Origin: Emmonsiellopsis sp. PD_33
Lineage: Eukaryota > Ascomycota > Eurotiomycetes > Onygenales > Ajellomycetaceae
Length of the DNA: 64,000 bases
Assembly: GCA_032988165.1 (NCBI GenBank)
Contig: JANTQF010000028.1
Coordinates: forward strand, 142,693-206,692
Direction: 5' to 3'
Shown: positions 26,501 to 37,865 of the stretch, in pieces
How the letters are laid out: every line of letters starts with the position of its first letter
How positions within the stretch are numbered: the first letter of the stretch is position 1
Notes under the pieces: generated by a model
What the model was told of the DNA's origin: nothing
Databases searched by the model: none
The model's input: the letters and a program-made list of their open reading frames with translations, nothing else
Translations under genes and position numbers: made by a program

Positions 26501-28877
26501 TTTCTACCCTGAAGATGTCAAACAAACAGAAAAAATAGCTGAATCCAGCAATAAAGACAATAAAAACAGTCAAAGAGATATGAATGAACTTTTGACACTC
26601 AAACCAACATCAGAACTGCAGGTTCAGGGGGGTGAGCAGGTAGTTGAACAGGTTGGTAGAGAGGTTGTTGAATCTGATAATCTCAGTGGCTAGTTACAGA
26701 GTGAACTGCAGGCCTTACTAAGCAAACACAAGGAGGTGCCTGAGCAACCTTAACCACCCAAACTGCCTGATATCTTACCCCTAGATCTCTTTAATCAACC
26801 AAATCAAGCACTGTAAGTGCATGAGATCTCTGTAGACTTCAATGAATTAAATATAGTCTCTAGCAAACATGTTAGACATGCTATACATTTCAATAGAATT
26901 GAATGCACAAAAAACAACCCTGCTCAGCAATTTTGTGCAATATTCAGTGTGATCATAAACCTTATGCCTCAGAAAGGGAATAACATGTAATTGCATAGGG
27001 ATAAACTCCCACCATCACTAAATCATTGGAACTCATTAAAAACACACAAATATAGCAAGGATTTCATTAACACTGTGATTCAGAAATGGGAGATAATTAC
27101 CCAGAAGGATACATACAAAATAGTGCCTAGGCCATCTGAAAATGTGTCAGTGATCCCTCTACACTGGGTGTTTACCTATAAATTCAATGACAACAGATTT
27201 CTCAATAAGTTCAAAGTATATATCTGTGTTTGAGGCAACCTTCAACCTCCCAGTGAAAAAGATACAAGAGCCCATACACTCACTGGCAGGACATACTGCA
27301 CATTAATGGCAATAATGGTGGCTTTTAACCTTGATACCAAGCAGCTTGATGGTATAAACACCTTTACAAATAGCAATATCAATGAGGAGGTCTATTGCAA
27401 ACTGCCAGACAGATGGTGGAGGCTTCCAGGCCTTACTTTGCTGTGATAATCTCTTACCTCACTCAAATTGAAAAAAGGCCTATACAGATTACATTGCTCA
27501 CCACTGCTTTGATTGAATGAAGTCACAAAAACACTGCTACATATAGAATTTACCTCTTCACCTGACAATAGATGCCTCTTTTCAAACAATCAAATAATCA
27601 TTTTCTTCTACATTGATGATTTCATTACCCTTTTGAATAAGAATGATAAAGATAAGAGAAATTGGGTGGTTCAAGAACTCATAAACATATATAAGATCTA
27701 TAATATGAGGAAACTACATTGGTTCTTGAACACCCATATCATTCAAGATAGAGTGAATTTGAAGCTCTGGATCTGCCTTAATTCCTATATTAATAAGTTG
27801 GTAGCTATGTATCACCTTGAGTAGTCCCCACAAACTCATGAAGTGCCTCTTACAGGCATGAAACTTGAGGCCTACAAGGTCAAATCAACTCTCATAAAAA
27901 TCCATCACTATTAGTAACATGTTGGATCTTGCATCTATTCAGCTATTATTGTAAGGCCTGATATTACCTACACTGCATCAAAGCTTGCATCCTTCATGCA
28001 GAATCCATCAGATGTTCATTTGATTAAGATAAATCACATCATCATTTATTTATAAGATATGTGGAACTATACCATCCAATATGATGATAGATATGATGGA
28101 TCCCTACTCAAATAATCAATGAATCCACCCATGAATTCAACTACATCACTGAATTCCAATACAAATCCTGAAGTCATTGAATTCTCTAGTGATGCTAGCT
28201 TTATAGATAATGCTAACTACCAGTCTATGACTGGATATCTATTCAAAATGTATGGCAGCCCAGTTGATTGGAAGTCTGCCTGGCAGGCTACCATAACTAC
28301 CTCTATAATGGAGGCTGAACTTCTTGCTATATCACATGCTGGATGAGAGGTTATATGATGGGAGTAATTCCTCACTCAAATTCAATTTGATTCTGAGCAT
28401 AAGGTCTCTATCAAATGTGATAATACTCAAATAGTAGGGTTATTGAATAAAAGTGATCTGCAGATCAATATGTGCCTTCACCACATTGATATACACAGTA
28501 GTTGGCTTTACAAGTGAGTTCAAAGCTTCAATATCAATATAACCTGGGTCCCTATGGTGGAGATGCCTGCAGATGGCCTGATAAAGAGCCTCTCACTGCA
28601 GAAACATCAAAACTTCCTTAAACACCTTGGTATCATCAATATTACTGATCTCATTGATATGCAGTGAGATCTGGGGAGGAAAGATTAATTCATTCATTTT
28701 CATCATTGTTTTCATATGTTTGTTGATTTTCATTGATTTTTGATTCCTATGAGGAACTCACCTGGCTGGATATTCAACACCTGCACCACCATGTTATTTT
28801 GATTTTTATTTCCTATTTAGGTAGTACAACTGGCCTCATTATGTTCATTAAACAGTGTGGCGCACACTGGGAGGGTG

Positions 28878-29044
28878 TGTCAGGAATCCCAAGATATCTT
28901 GTATTTGTGCAATCTCACTTAGAATTAGCATTTACACAGCCACCCACATTTCCTCATACAAAATAGCTAGGGTTCCTATGAACCACCATTAGTTTTACAA
29001 TATCATTCAATTCGTACCTCATGAAGCAATGTACAACGCCGATA
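28878..29044 (+). repeat. Right LTR of Copia element 1
   Basis: It begins TGTCAGGAATCCC and ends GCCGATA, 167 bp, followed by the ATGTT duplication. It lacks the five CpGs kept at the start of the left LTR but keeps three CpGs near its own outer end. Confidence 0.9.
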
Positions 29045-32000
29045 ATGTTTTTCTTTGGTTTGGTTTGGGTAATACATAATGATACATAATGACAGACGAC
29101 AGAGGGGGGTGAGGATTCAGGAAACATTAGTACTTCTTTTCTTGTCCAAAAGACAACATAGGGGGCGGCCCTAGAAATTAGCCTTGTGGGCTTCCTTTTT
29201 CTTCTGAGGAATAATAACTGGCTAAAATTGTCTGTGTCCCGAGTCCCTTGTAGGCTGTTGGCCCTTGGGTAGTAGGGTTCCTCCGCACAGCCGCCCAAAG
29301 TGGAGGACACAAGGCGCTCGGAGCTCTCCTTTCAAACGCCCGACATTTGGACGGAAAGCATATTCTCCACTAATCTCGTCATGCGTCATAATAACCGTGC
29401 TTTATCCTTCAAGAAGTTGCCTGCTTTTTAGCGAGACATCCTCTCTTTCTATTCTTCCTGGAAAAGACGTAAATCTAGTCGTTATAAAACTTCCGAAAGG
29501 CAGGTAGGTGACCATGAACCTCCCCGATAATCAGGGGGGTTAACCTCGGGATATGATAAGGAACAAGTAAATCCTCGCATTTCAAAATCCATAAATTCTC
29601 AACCAGTTTCGCAAAATCTTTCGAAACCAAAAAAGCCCAGTTTAATAAAATGATAGGAACATACATGTATCCATACTAATCATCCGACCTCCTCGGCGCC
29701 CACCCTGGCCGGAGAGGTACTGTAAAATAATAACACGCCATGATATCAACCGTATATACTCCATAATTACATCTCAAACTATCCTCACAAACAAGAGCCA
29801 TCGACTAGATACTTTCATCCACAAAAAACACCCCATTATCCCACCATCATCAGATCCTAGTCCCTGGACAACCACGCATACGTAAAATTATCAAAACTGA
29901 AGACCGAATCACAATAATAAATACGCTACTGCTGTTACACCTGCGTAGTGAAGATCAGTTTTTTGTCTCTGATGGATGTTTTGTGGCCTCGACGGGCGGA
30001 CCCGCCGCGATTCCGCTTTATCCCCGATTTGAGGGGGGACGGCCTTGTCCCCGGTGACGTTGCGCATGGGTGGGCCCGTCCATTCTGTACTATCATATAT
30101 TTTATGTATCATTATGGAGAGATTTCTGCTGCCCCCCCCCTGTTTTTCTTCCCTTCTGACATTGAACATCTGATGATCATTATCGTTTTACTGCGAGGGG
30201 ATAATAAATAAGAAAAAGAAAGGAGAGAAGAGGGAGGCGGGGCTGGGTTGGAGGAAAGGCAAAGCCCGGTTCAGAGACCGATCATCGACCACCCTGCGAT
30301 CCCCCTGTCAGTCTAGCGGCCCTTTTCTTCCGAAGGATATTCTCGAAGGACAGGGGGGGTTGAACCTGACACTCTTGTTTTCTTTTTTTGTGTCTGTGTC
30401 CCTGTCACGCCGAGGCCGGCTTCTGGTTGATGAGTGCTTGAGCGAGTGTGGGTAAACTGTGCGCCCGAGCCCGTGATAGCGTTGCGTGTCTCTGCATGGG
30501 GTAGATGAAAGGGGGTTTGATTATGGTCGTGGTATGGAGTATTGTGGTTGTCGCGGGAAGATGGATGGTTCCGTGGATATGGTCTTTGTGGGACTTATTC
30601 CCTCTATCTGGCCGGCTTGTGTTGACGAGTTTCTCTGAATCAGATTGAAGTACGTAGAAGCGGTTTTGGAAATCGTATGCCGTCTAAACTGGGCCCTAAG
30701 CATTGAATGCAACGGTAAAATAATAAATAATAAGGGACCACGAACAATAAAGTGCACGGAGGAAACATGAACGGGAGGGAAAGAAAGACGCGGATACACT
30801 CAGGCCATGTGGCTGGCAATAGCCCAGCCTAAGCCAAGGTGTGTCTTGTGCCGGAATTCTTCAAAGCATGCATGCTTGCAGCACGAAGGGCCACGCGTCG
30901 CATTGTACTCACATATGCAGATTGCACAATGGGTAAATAATCCAAGGAAGAATACAAAACCTTCTAGAAGGAAATCGAACACTTCCCGAAAATGCCGCTG
31001 CATATGCGCCAGAGCATCATACATGCAACCATTTCAATACAAAAAAAGGGACGATTCTCAGCTCCCAATCATCGATATTTGTCATGACTGCATTCTGATA
31101 AGGAAACATCAATGTCACCCACCACCACGGTGCATGCCTCCGTCTGACCAATCTCTGGCTAGTCACCCCTCCCCCAATATATGCGCACAAGCGCTAGGAT
31201 GGCCACCTTCTTTTTTTATTCTAGAAGGATTCTTTGATGCGGGCGTTTTGGTATGTAGTACATGTATTGTTTGCTATTTCTTTTATCCTCTACCACCGTG
31301 CCTTTTTTTTTTCCTCTTCCCTCGTTGCACACGCAACTCCAGCCAACTAGTTGACGTCTTCCCCAGGCCATCCCAAAGGGGCAAACGGTTCCTGCGATGA
31401 CGTCGACGTTGAGGGTATGCAATGCTCTGTTAGCCGGCTGCCTGTATTTTCAGTCTCGGCCTTCGTCAAAGATCCAGAAATAATAAATGATAGTGTGAAG
31501 CAAACTTGAAGTTGTGGAGGAGGAACTACTATTACTCCATACACACACAGACATCCTCAGGAATACAAATTACTGCCCACCCACTTTGCCACGTCTACGG
31601 CTGAGACAGCGAAGCTAACAAATCATCAGACAATCAGACCACCATCATGGTTTTGCTGGGAGATCTGGCAGTGGTGGAAGAAGTAGTCAAAAGTTTGGAA
31701 GTAGTTTGCATTAGCCTTTCAGATAAGTGGGGGGGGGTGCACAAGTTTGTTTCGACAGCATCACCGAGCCGCACCATGACCCAGTTTTTCGTTCTATTTT
31801 CCTTCCTTCGGGCTTCCATGGCCTTTCCTGTTCGTTGTTAGGCCTGCAGGTTATTTCAAATAGCGCAGACGCTAGTGTCAATTGGGACTGGTGGCGTGCA
31901 ATCGATGGTTCACCGTCAGCCTTGGCACCAGGCGATTCTGGGGTTCATCCTGCGCGAAACATGTGTTCTCTCGCTTTTGGGGCTTTGCTGCAAGTTGATG

Positions 32001-32886
32001 TGGTGGGTAAGCGGTCCACACCCGGCAGTTGGTTAGTCAAGAGTGAGCCGAACAGAACAATAGATTATGCTTGAGAATTTCAATACAGAAGAATGGGGTG
32101 GCTTGGCCTTGGCAATGTCGTTCATCGCCCCAATACTCCGTACATGAAATGATGATGGTGGTATGTGGCTATTACATTGGGATAAAAAATGGTACTATTC
32201 AATAGATCCATATTGTTGTGAGTCTGAGGCCCGAACAGCCTCGCTTATTCCCCAACCCACCAGCGACAAGGACAGTGAGATCAAATACACAGACCAGCAG
32301 AGAAATACACCAGCCCATTTTTGCAAGGTATTGATTGAAACCTACCCCCCCCGTTAGTGGCTATCATCAGCGACACAGGCGCACACGCGAACCCCATATC
32401 CTTGTTCTGATCAACAAGGACCACGGTAACTGTGGACCCCAGCCGATGGAAGCCCGGACTACTGCAGAGAAGGCACATCTTCCAGTTCCAAGGCTTCCAT
32501 AATCTTCTCGCGCGCTGCAGGGGTCAAAGAGCGAAGCACGGGGTAGCAATGGGAGCGGAGACAGGAGACAGCAGCCGTCAAATCGTTAATAATTCCCAAG
32601 GTTATTATTATGGTTGCTATTATGTGGGAGTTAAATGGCACGGATGCTACCGGGGGGTGCAAATAAAAGGGATAACCAAGCGGACAGCCTCAGATCTTCA
32701 AGTTTTTGATCAAAGCGCGGTTGTAAGAGCCAGTCAAAAGTTAAAATCATGATGGATGTTTTGCTCTTTTTATTCGAGGAAGTTTATTTGTCCAGCATGA
32801 GGGGTTGATGGTCGATCTTTCGCCTTACGATCGTCGAATTTCGAAACAATCGGTCCCCGTCGATTAATGATGCTCTTCGGAGAAAA

Positions 32887-32940
32887 GGCCGTTATTCAGG
32901 GATGATCAGACCTCATCTGTCAATCTTCGGCCCGCTGCAC
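32887..32940. repeat. Dispersed 54-bp repeat, copy 1
   Basis: It matches 34695-34748 in the same orientation with about seven mismatches; the core ATCAGACCTCATCTGTCAAT is identical. The sequences around the copies are unrelated, so this is a small dispersed repeat or fragment of a larger element. Confidence 0.65.
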
Positions 32941-33004
32941 TTCTCTCTCGTGGTCACAGACAGACGGATATATGAATATTTAGTAACTTAAATGTGTTTA
33001 CAGA

Positions 33005-33033
33005 TACCTACTAGTTACTAGTACTAGTAGGTA
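33005..33033. repeat. Short inverted repeat (11-bp arms)
   Basis: TACCTACTAGT and ACTAGTAGGTA are perfect inverted copies separated by 7 bases. The DNA could form a hairpin. No neighbouring gene assigns it a role. Confidence 0.55.
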
Positions 33034-33576
33034 TGTAGAAATAAGAAATATAATCAAAGACTCTAAATCTTTGTAGTCTGGACATAATAGACTGCCTGCT
33101 AAGCAGATGAAAAACATAAAGAATAACTATCGTGGTACCTTCATTCCGCATTCCTACTTACTAATAGGCACCTCGGTGCAGGTCTACGGTCCGGTCCATC
33201 CATCCGCCTGCATCCGCCTGTGATTGTCCTCTTGCCCTGGTTAGTAGGTTTCTGCGCACAGGCCAAAGCTTATCTTCACAGCATGCCATTCCTGGCGCCA
33301 AAGAAACCCTACAAACACATCGGAAGGCTTTTACAGAAGCCAAAAGTAACTTCTTTATGGAAAATTTAGGTGACAAGCCTTTATCTGTAGGTTGCGTTTT
33401 TCCGGACCTCCCCGGGATTGAACATGACGATGACGACATTCAACTCAGGGTTGGGATATATATCGCGTTCTTCCCTGAAAATCTGCGCCCTTCACCTACT
33501 AGTACACACACCCCAGTGCGCGAAAAATAATATCTGATTGCCCAAAAACTATCCGACTTATATTGCCTTGGGTAAA

Positions 33577-33905
33577 ATGGATCTTAATACAGCAAGCCCA
33601 CCCCCTTCACCCCCTCCACCCCCCTATTGCGAGAAAGCCTGCGGCCATGATGATGGTGATGATGGTGATGATGGTCAGAATCAGCCACCATCCCACAATC
33701 AGGAGAATTTTAAACCCACTCCAAAATGGCGGTAAGAAGCGAGCCTGAGTTTTTCTATTTTCTATTTTTCCAAGAATAATGCTGATGGCCTATATTTTTG
33801 ACCAGGTCTGCCCTGAAGGACAACATTCTCAGGCGAGTAATTCATCGCCGCTTTCGGCCCTTTCACCTGGCACTGATTCGTGAGAAATGTCCTTGGAAAT
33901 TCTAG
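33577..33905 (+). CDS. Small orphan protein, Pro/Asp-rich with a basic tail
   Basis: Two exons, 33577-33731 and 33806-33905, give 84 residues. The intron has a GTAAG donor, a CCAG acceptor and is 74 bp. Without splicing the frame ends at once in TAA, so splicing is needed to reach the tail. The protein begins MDLNTASPPPSPPPPPYCEK, then a His/Asp/Gly stretch made by GATGATGGT repeats, then a basic helix-like end (SALKDNILRRVIHRRFRPFH). No signal peptide, membrane segment or known family is visible. It sits in the same block as another small spliced orphan gene at about 36.5 kb. The clean exon join is the main support; lack of any homologue I recognise keeps confidence moderate. Confidence 0.5.
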
Positions 33906-34620
33906 GTAGTGCAAATTTTGACATGGGTTACAGATTATCATTCAAAACGGGGAACACATTTTCCTCCTGCTCCTCCACTTGGCCCAACCATGCCCATTGC
34001 CCCTTCGAGCAGGCCTACAAACTCGAATGCGTATATCCAGAATAGAACCATTTGGTCAACCACAATAACTAGTTGTGTGGGATTAATACGGAATCTCACG
34101 AGATTTGATGGGCCAGTGACTATGGTTAACAATATTGGAGACATTGTCAACATCAACTTCATACCTTGCATGCCCATTATCAAGAATCATCTCAGTGGGA
34201 AATTCTTCAATATTGGGACACCTCTTCCTGCTCCTCAAAAACCCAGGAAACCTGGGAGAATACCTTTTCAATTTGATGAGCGCTCTGCAACAACTATAGC
34301 CAACATTGTTGGTATTGTCTTGAACCGATCTGATTCTGTCACCATTGCCAGCAGTGGGGGGTTAATCATAAACATAAACCTGGCTCCCTCCACACCTACT
34401 ATCCAACCATACTGGGAACATCTTCAATATAAATTTTGGCGATTTGATCTCTCATGGAACTGGAAATTCCAACAGCACTACCTCTGTGGCCTATGCACGA
34501 AAGCATCAGAAGTATCTGCGTTCAGTTGTTCATGTTGCATTTGATGTAGTGAGCCAGTCTGGGTATTCTGAGCCATGTCAAAGATATCTCCCTTCCTCTA
34601 TTATGTAGGGAGCAAAGTTT
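33906..34620 (+). pseudogene. Repeat-bearing ORF region, probably degenerate
   Basis: A plus frame at 33909-34544 contains two related units. Each has a Pro-rich stretch followed by a block ending in an NIN motif: NNIGDIVNINF and SSGGLIININL, with FNIGTPLPAPQ between them. A third unit, HTGNIFNINFGDLISHGTG, lies near 34405-34460 but in another frame, which then runs to a TAG at about 34609 with NSTTSVAYARKHQKYLR. I found no good splice pair to connect the frames, so a frameshift is likely. The family is not recognised. A functional gene with an intron I could not see remains possible. Confidence 0.35.
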
Positions 34621-34694
34621 AATGGATAAGCTCATAAACTTTATGTTTATTTTGCTTGCTCTGAACTCTGTTAACAGAGCTCAGGGTTCACTCA

Positions 34695-34748
34695 GGCTGT
34701 TATTCAGGGACAATCAGACCTCATCTGTCAATCTGCTGCCCGCCGCAC
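34695..34748. repeat. Dispersed 54-bp repeat, copy 2
   Basis: Same-orientation match to 32887-32940, about 87 percent identical by eye. Confidence 0.65.
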
Positions 34749-36466
34749 CGACTTTTTGCCGGAGTTTGAGCCTAGGCACAAAACAAGTTCTTGCAGTGTT
34801 CAGATCCCTTCCAGAAAATTCTAAACAATTTCCCCTATTAAATAAAATGCCAGCCTTGTGAGTGGTGTGGTGGTGGGGATCTCGGCGCGGCCAAATTTTT
34901 CGCCGGCCATCAAAAGTTATTCTGTTGCTTTGTGTGTGCTGTGCCATGTCTTGTCTTTGTGTTTCCTATGTTGCCTGCTTCTAGTTGATTATCATGTTTC
35001 ATTCCTTTTACTACTATATAGATTGACAAACCAAAATCCCAATCATTCTTGCTTTTGCCTACACCACTCCGCGATATCCACTGCTCCTGTTCTGTGCCGC
35101 CAGACGCGCACCCCATTCCCCGTTTCAGTGTAAGTTAAGATCTGCGAAATATCTTCGACAGGGGTCACGAAAGAATAACGCACAGAGAACGGAATAACCA
35201 TGCCGTCACCATCGTTTCGACTCTCGAGTAGCCTTATCGTGAATCGAAAACATTAGGGATTTGATCTGCAGAATGCTTTGAAACCTCAAAGTTCTTTTGA
35301 CGCCACATACCATTTCATAGCTGGGTTGGTCATCCGCCAGCGTTTTCGACCAACGGACATAACCTCCGAAAATCAATAGGATATATCCACTTCTGGCATT
35401 TAACTCTCTCAAGCAGTTGACATTTAACCCCTGTAGACTCTATGAACCTCGGATGCCAAGTACTAATCTACTAATCATCCGAAGCCTATCAACACGGATC
35501 CAAGCAACAAACCCGATCCAGTTGAGGTCATCGAAAAGGAGACAGCAACACTTACTTTCTTGATCTCCATTTTCATCATCGTTCAGGCCTTCTTCAACGC
35601 CAGACATTCCACAGTTTCTCACTAAGATCGCGCATTTTTTAAAGGCAAATGCTGCGTATAATGAACCGAGGGATCTCATCCCTTTTATTTTGATTAGAAT
35701 TATCTGAAAATTCAGCTGAGACATCCGGTTTTTTAAAGACTTATATTACCCTGTTCGCTGTCCCAAGGAACAGGTAAAAGACCTGTGTTCGTGTTGAGTT
35801 TGACGTCTCTAAGAGAGTCAAATTCCGCTTCTTCCACTACCCCTTTTCTCATCCTTTTCTTCATTATACCCATCGTTTTTGGGTGCTTGTGAGTGAGCTG
35901 TCGCCTGCTCCATAGTCTACGCTGAAGCAACGCGTGGAACACTGTGTGTGGGGATGTATATTGTTGGCTATGTGTGATACCTTCCTCTATTATCACTCTT
36001 ACTGGGCAGAGTTTCCCTCTCATTGCACACCAGCACAATACAGCCCACTGTTAGCTCCTTCCTTTTTTGGGTTTCCATTATTGTTGTTGTTCTTTTTCTT
36101 TTGTTGACTGTTTTCCCTCTCTGTCTAGTTCCACAACTACAGTCAGAAATTCCCCATTCACTGCTTTTCTTTTCCTCTATTACCACCAGATTTTACCGCC
36201 GAGTCTCGCGCCCAAGCTGTCTGCCAGAACATGCAAACAGAATTAAACAAGTACGAAAATGTCACCTATCGGAACAGAGACATTAGGCGATCTAGCCCTC
36301 ACTTCTCTTCCACGCATCAAGTACTATCCTCTCGATCCTCAAGCAACTGCGTTATGAATACGACGGCTACATGCTCCTTTCCAACATAAGCCCTGTTTTA
36401 GCCGTGGCGATGATGCAAACCAACAGGTCAATTGTATCTAACTATCAATAAAGCAATTTTTTTTAA
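34749..36466. other. Intergenic stretch with possible unassigned small exons
   Basis: No complete gene was found. On the plus strand near 35480-35620 a frame reads KPDPVEVIEKE followed by a hydrophobic run LTFLISIFIIVQAFF, similar in layout to the membrane-like exon at 36.6 kb; it could be an exon of another small spliced gene. Minus frames at 35440-36186 are basic and featureless. Confidence 0.3.
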
Positions 36467-37286
36467 ATGCCAATCAAAATGGCTCCCATCCCTCCCCAAA
36501 GCGAAGGCGTCAAGTTAACCCTTGACATTTTGAAAATTGCCAGTCCTATTTCTGTTGGACTGGTCACCCAAAAGATGGCGCCAAAATCCCCCGCAGAGCA
36601 AGGGAACAAAGTTAACCTTCGATATACTGAAGGTTGTTATTCCGGTTGTGTTATTCATTGTAGGAGTCATATACCGGGAATGCACGAGGTATGGCATATT
36701 CTTTATATTCTGTTTATGAAATAGCTCTAACATTTGAGACAGACGTGCCAAAAAGATGGAGGCCATGGCCTCCTTAACCTCTCCTCCAGCCAGTAAGAAA
36801 TACTCTTGCATGCATATTAATTGTCAACAATTTAGAGATAATACTGACAGTTATAATTCAGCCCCACCTCCATCACCGCGTAAGAACTGCTTCTATGTCC
36901 TATAATAAAGCTTTGAAATTTTATATGCTAACCAGTACTTTTACTCAGCGGCAACGCCCTTTATATATCCACTTGGGGCTACAACCCCACCACCCACCCC
37001 TACAACCCTACCGCGCCCGACCCCCCCAGCCGACCAAGGTAGGAACTGGTTCTATGTCCCACTGGCCTATAACGATTCCTGATTGTATTTATTGACTGGT
37101 TTAATTGGGTAGCAGACGATACAAAAAGCCGAGGTAAAAAATACCATGAATTCCTTCTGATTGATAACCAATATTTACTTTTGCACAGGGAAGAAATTTC
37201 TAAATTGGATAGGCAAAGGTTTAGAGTGGCTTGCAAATTTGTCCCAAGTATCTGGAAAGAATGGAGAAAACGTTGAAGAGGAATGA
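36467..37286 (+). CDS. Orphan gene with micro-exons: membrane segment, Pro/Thr-rich stalk, amphipathic tail
   Basis: Exons ending at 36688, then 36743-36792, 36862-36879, 36949-37038, 37116-37133 and 37189-37286 join through five GT..AG introns (GTATGG, GTAAG, GTAAG, GTAGG, GTAAA donors) with the frame kept each time, which is strong evidence for a real gene. Two exons are only 18 nt. The first visible exon reads KLTFDILKVV then IPVVLFIVGVIYRE, a membrane helix. The middle is Pro/Thr-rich (TPPPSPPATP). The tail GKKFLNWIGKGLEWLANL is amphipathic and the protein ends EEE. The beginning is unclear. ATGs at 36467 and 36479 open a related unit (PPQSEGVKLTLDILKI), but the following unit is shifted one base, so a further splice or a frame break must lie between 36500 and 36600. 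No family is recognised. Confidence 0.6.
36479..36672 (+). repeat. Tandem duplication of a coding exon (two units of about 97 bp)
   Basis: Both units start ATGGC and share the GTTAACC and GACATTTTGAA/GATATACTGAA blocks. In protein they read PPQSEGVKLTLDILK and PPQSKGTKLTFDILK. The second unit has one extra base before GTTAACC, so the two units are in different frames. Confidence 0.6.
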
Positions 37287-37865
37287 TTTTTTTTAGGGGG
37301 TTTCTTTGGGGTTTCTTTTACATTTGTCATTTGTCTTTTGCCTTTTGGTTTTTTCCTTCTTTTCTTCTTCTCTTTTTTTCTGTATAACTAGATTAACTTT
37401 GTATAGATTATCATTATTATTGTTATTTTCATTCCGAGTCTCTATCTTTCTCCCTGTCCAATAAAAACATTTATTTTTCCAGCTAAATTACCAGACAACT
37501 AATTTTAGGTGAGTGTGGTGATGATGAAGGTATTTTAGTTCGAGTGCGTTAAGAGTATGATGGCTGGGGGGTTTGCTTGCTGAACAAGCCTAGATTACCT
37601 CCAAGTGGTATTAATGTCCTATTCAATCCTGTATATTACATGAATATCCGCTGCCCGGGTCAGTTATTAAACACCATGAGCTATCTATCCCAAGGGAAGG
37701 AGTAACAAACATATCAAGGCTCGTAAATATCTTTATATAATATTATGTACATACATACCTATGACTTTCTGTATATACCCCCCAGCCGCGAAACACAGTC
37801 TATCTTACACCCTACCCTGCCTACTCTTACAAAAACCAACAAAAGAACCAAAGAAAAAAACCCCC
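37287..37865. other. Convergent intergenic region before the COQ3 3' end
   Basis: T-rich sequence (37287-37450) follows the micro-exon gene and AT-rich sequence precedes the stop of COQ3. It probably holds two 3' untranslated regions. Nothing else seen. Confidence 0.5.

Larger units (their letters stand above)
23376..29044 (+). mobile_element. Copia-type LTR retrotransposon 1, inactivated
   Basis: The element is 5669 bp with two 167-bp LTRs. The reading order is Copia (integrase before reverse transcriptase). A gag remnant with a damaged zinc knuckle (CGRPRHSVGTCW) is at 24549-24893. Integrase remnants (NGAAECTGALLIKKARYLQI, HLHIYGCCTYVKILDE) lie around 25900-26250. Reverse transcriptase remnants include LHWVFTYKFNDN near 27160 and FFYIDDF (the YxDD motif) near 27610. 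RNase H (SSDASFIDNANYQSMTGYLF, SIMEAELLAISH) is at 28119-28346. Many in-frame TGA, TAG and TAA codons break it, so it is dead. The interior has essentially no CpG (one seen, at 28861), unlike the flanks. The polypurine tract GGGAGGG sits just before the right LTR. Confidence 0.92.
29045..33576. other. Gene-poor region right of Copia element 1
   Basis: No domain-bearing frame was found. A 197-residue plus frame at 30807-31400 is Cys/His/Pro-rich without a regular motif and has no support as a gene. The segment contains a TACTCCGTA motif (32134), an imperfect 54-bp sequence at 32887-32940 repeated at 34695-34748, and a small hairpin at 33005-33033. CpG is normal again immediately after 29049. 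Confidence 0.45.

Noticed and set aside
30807..31400. 197-residue plus-strand ORF
   Set aside because: Irregular Cys/His content and homopolymer-encoded Phe runs, no domain, poor start context; likely chance.
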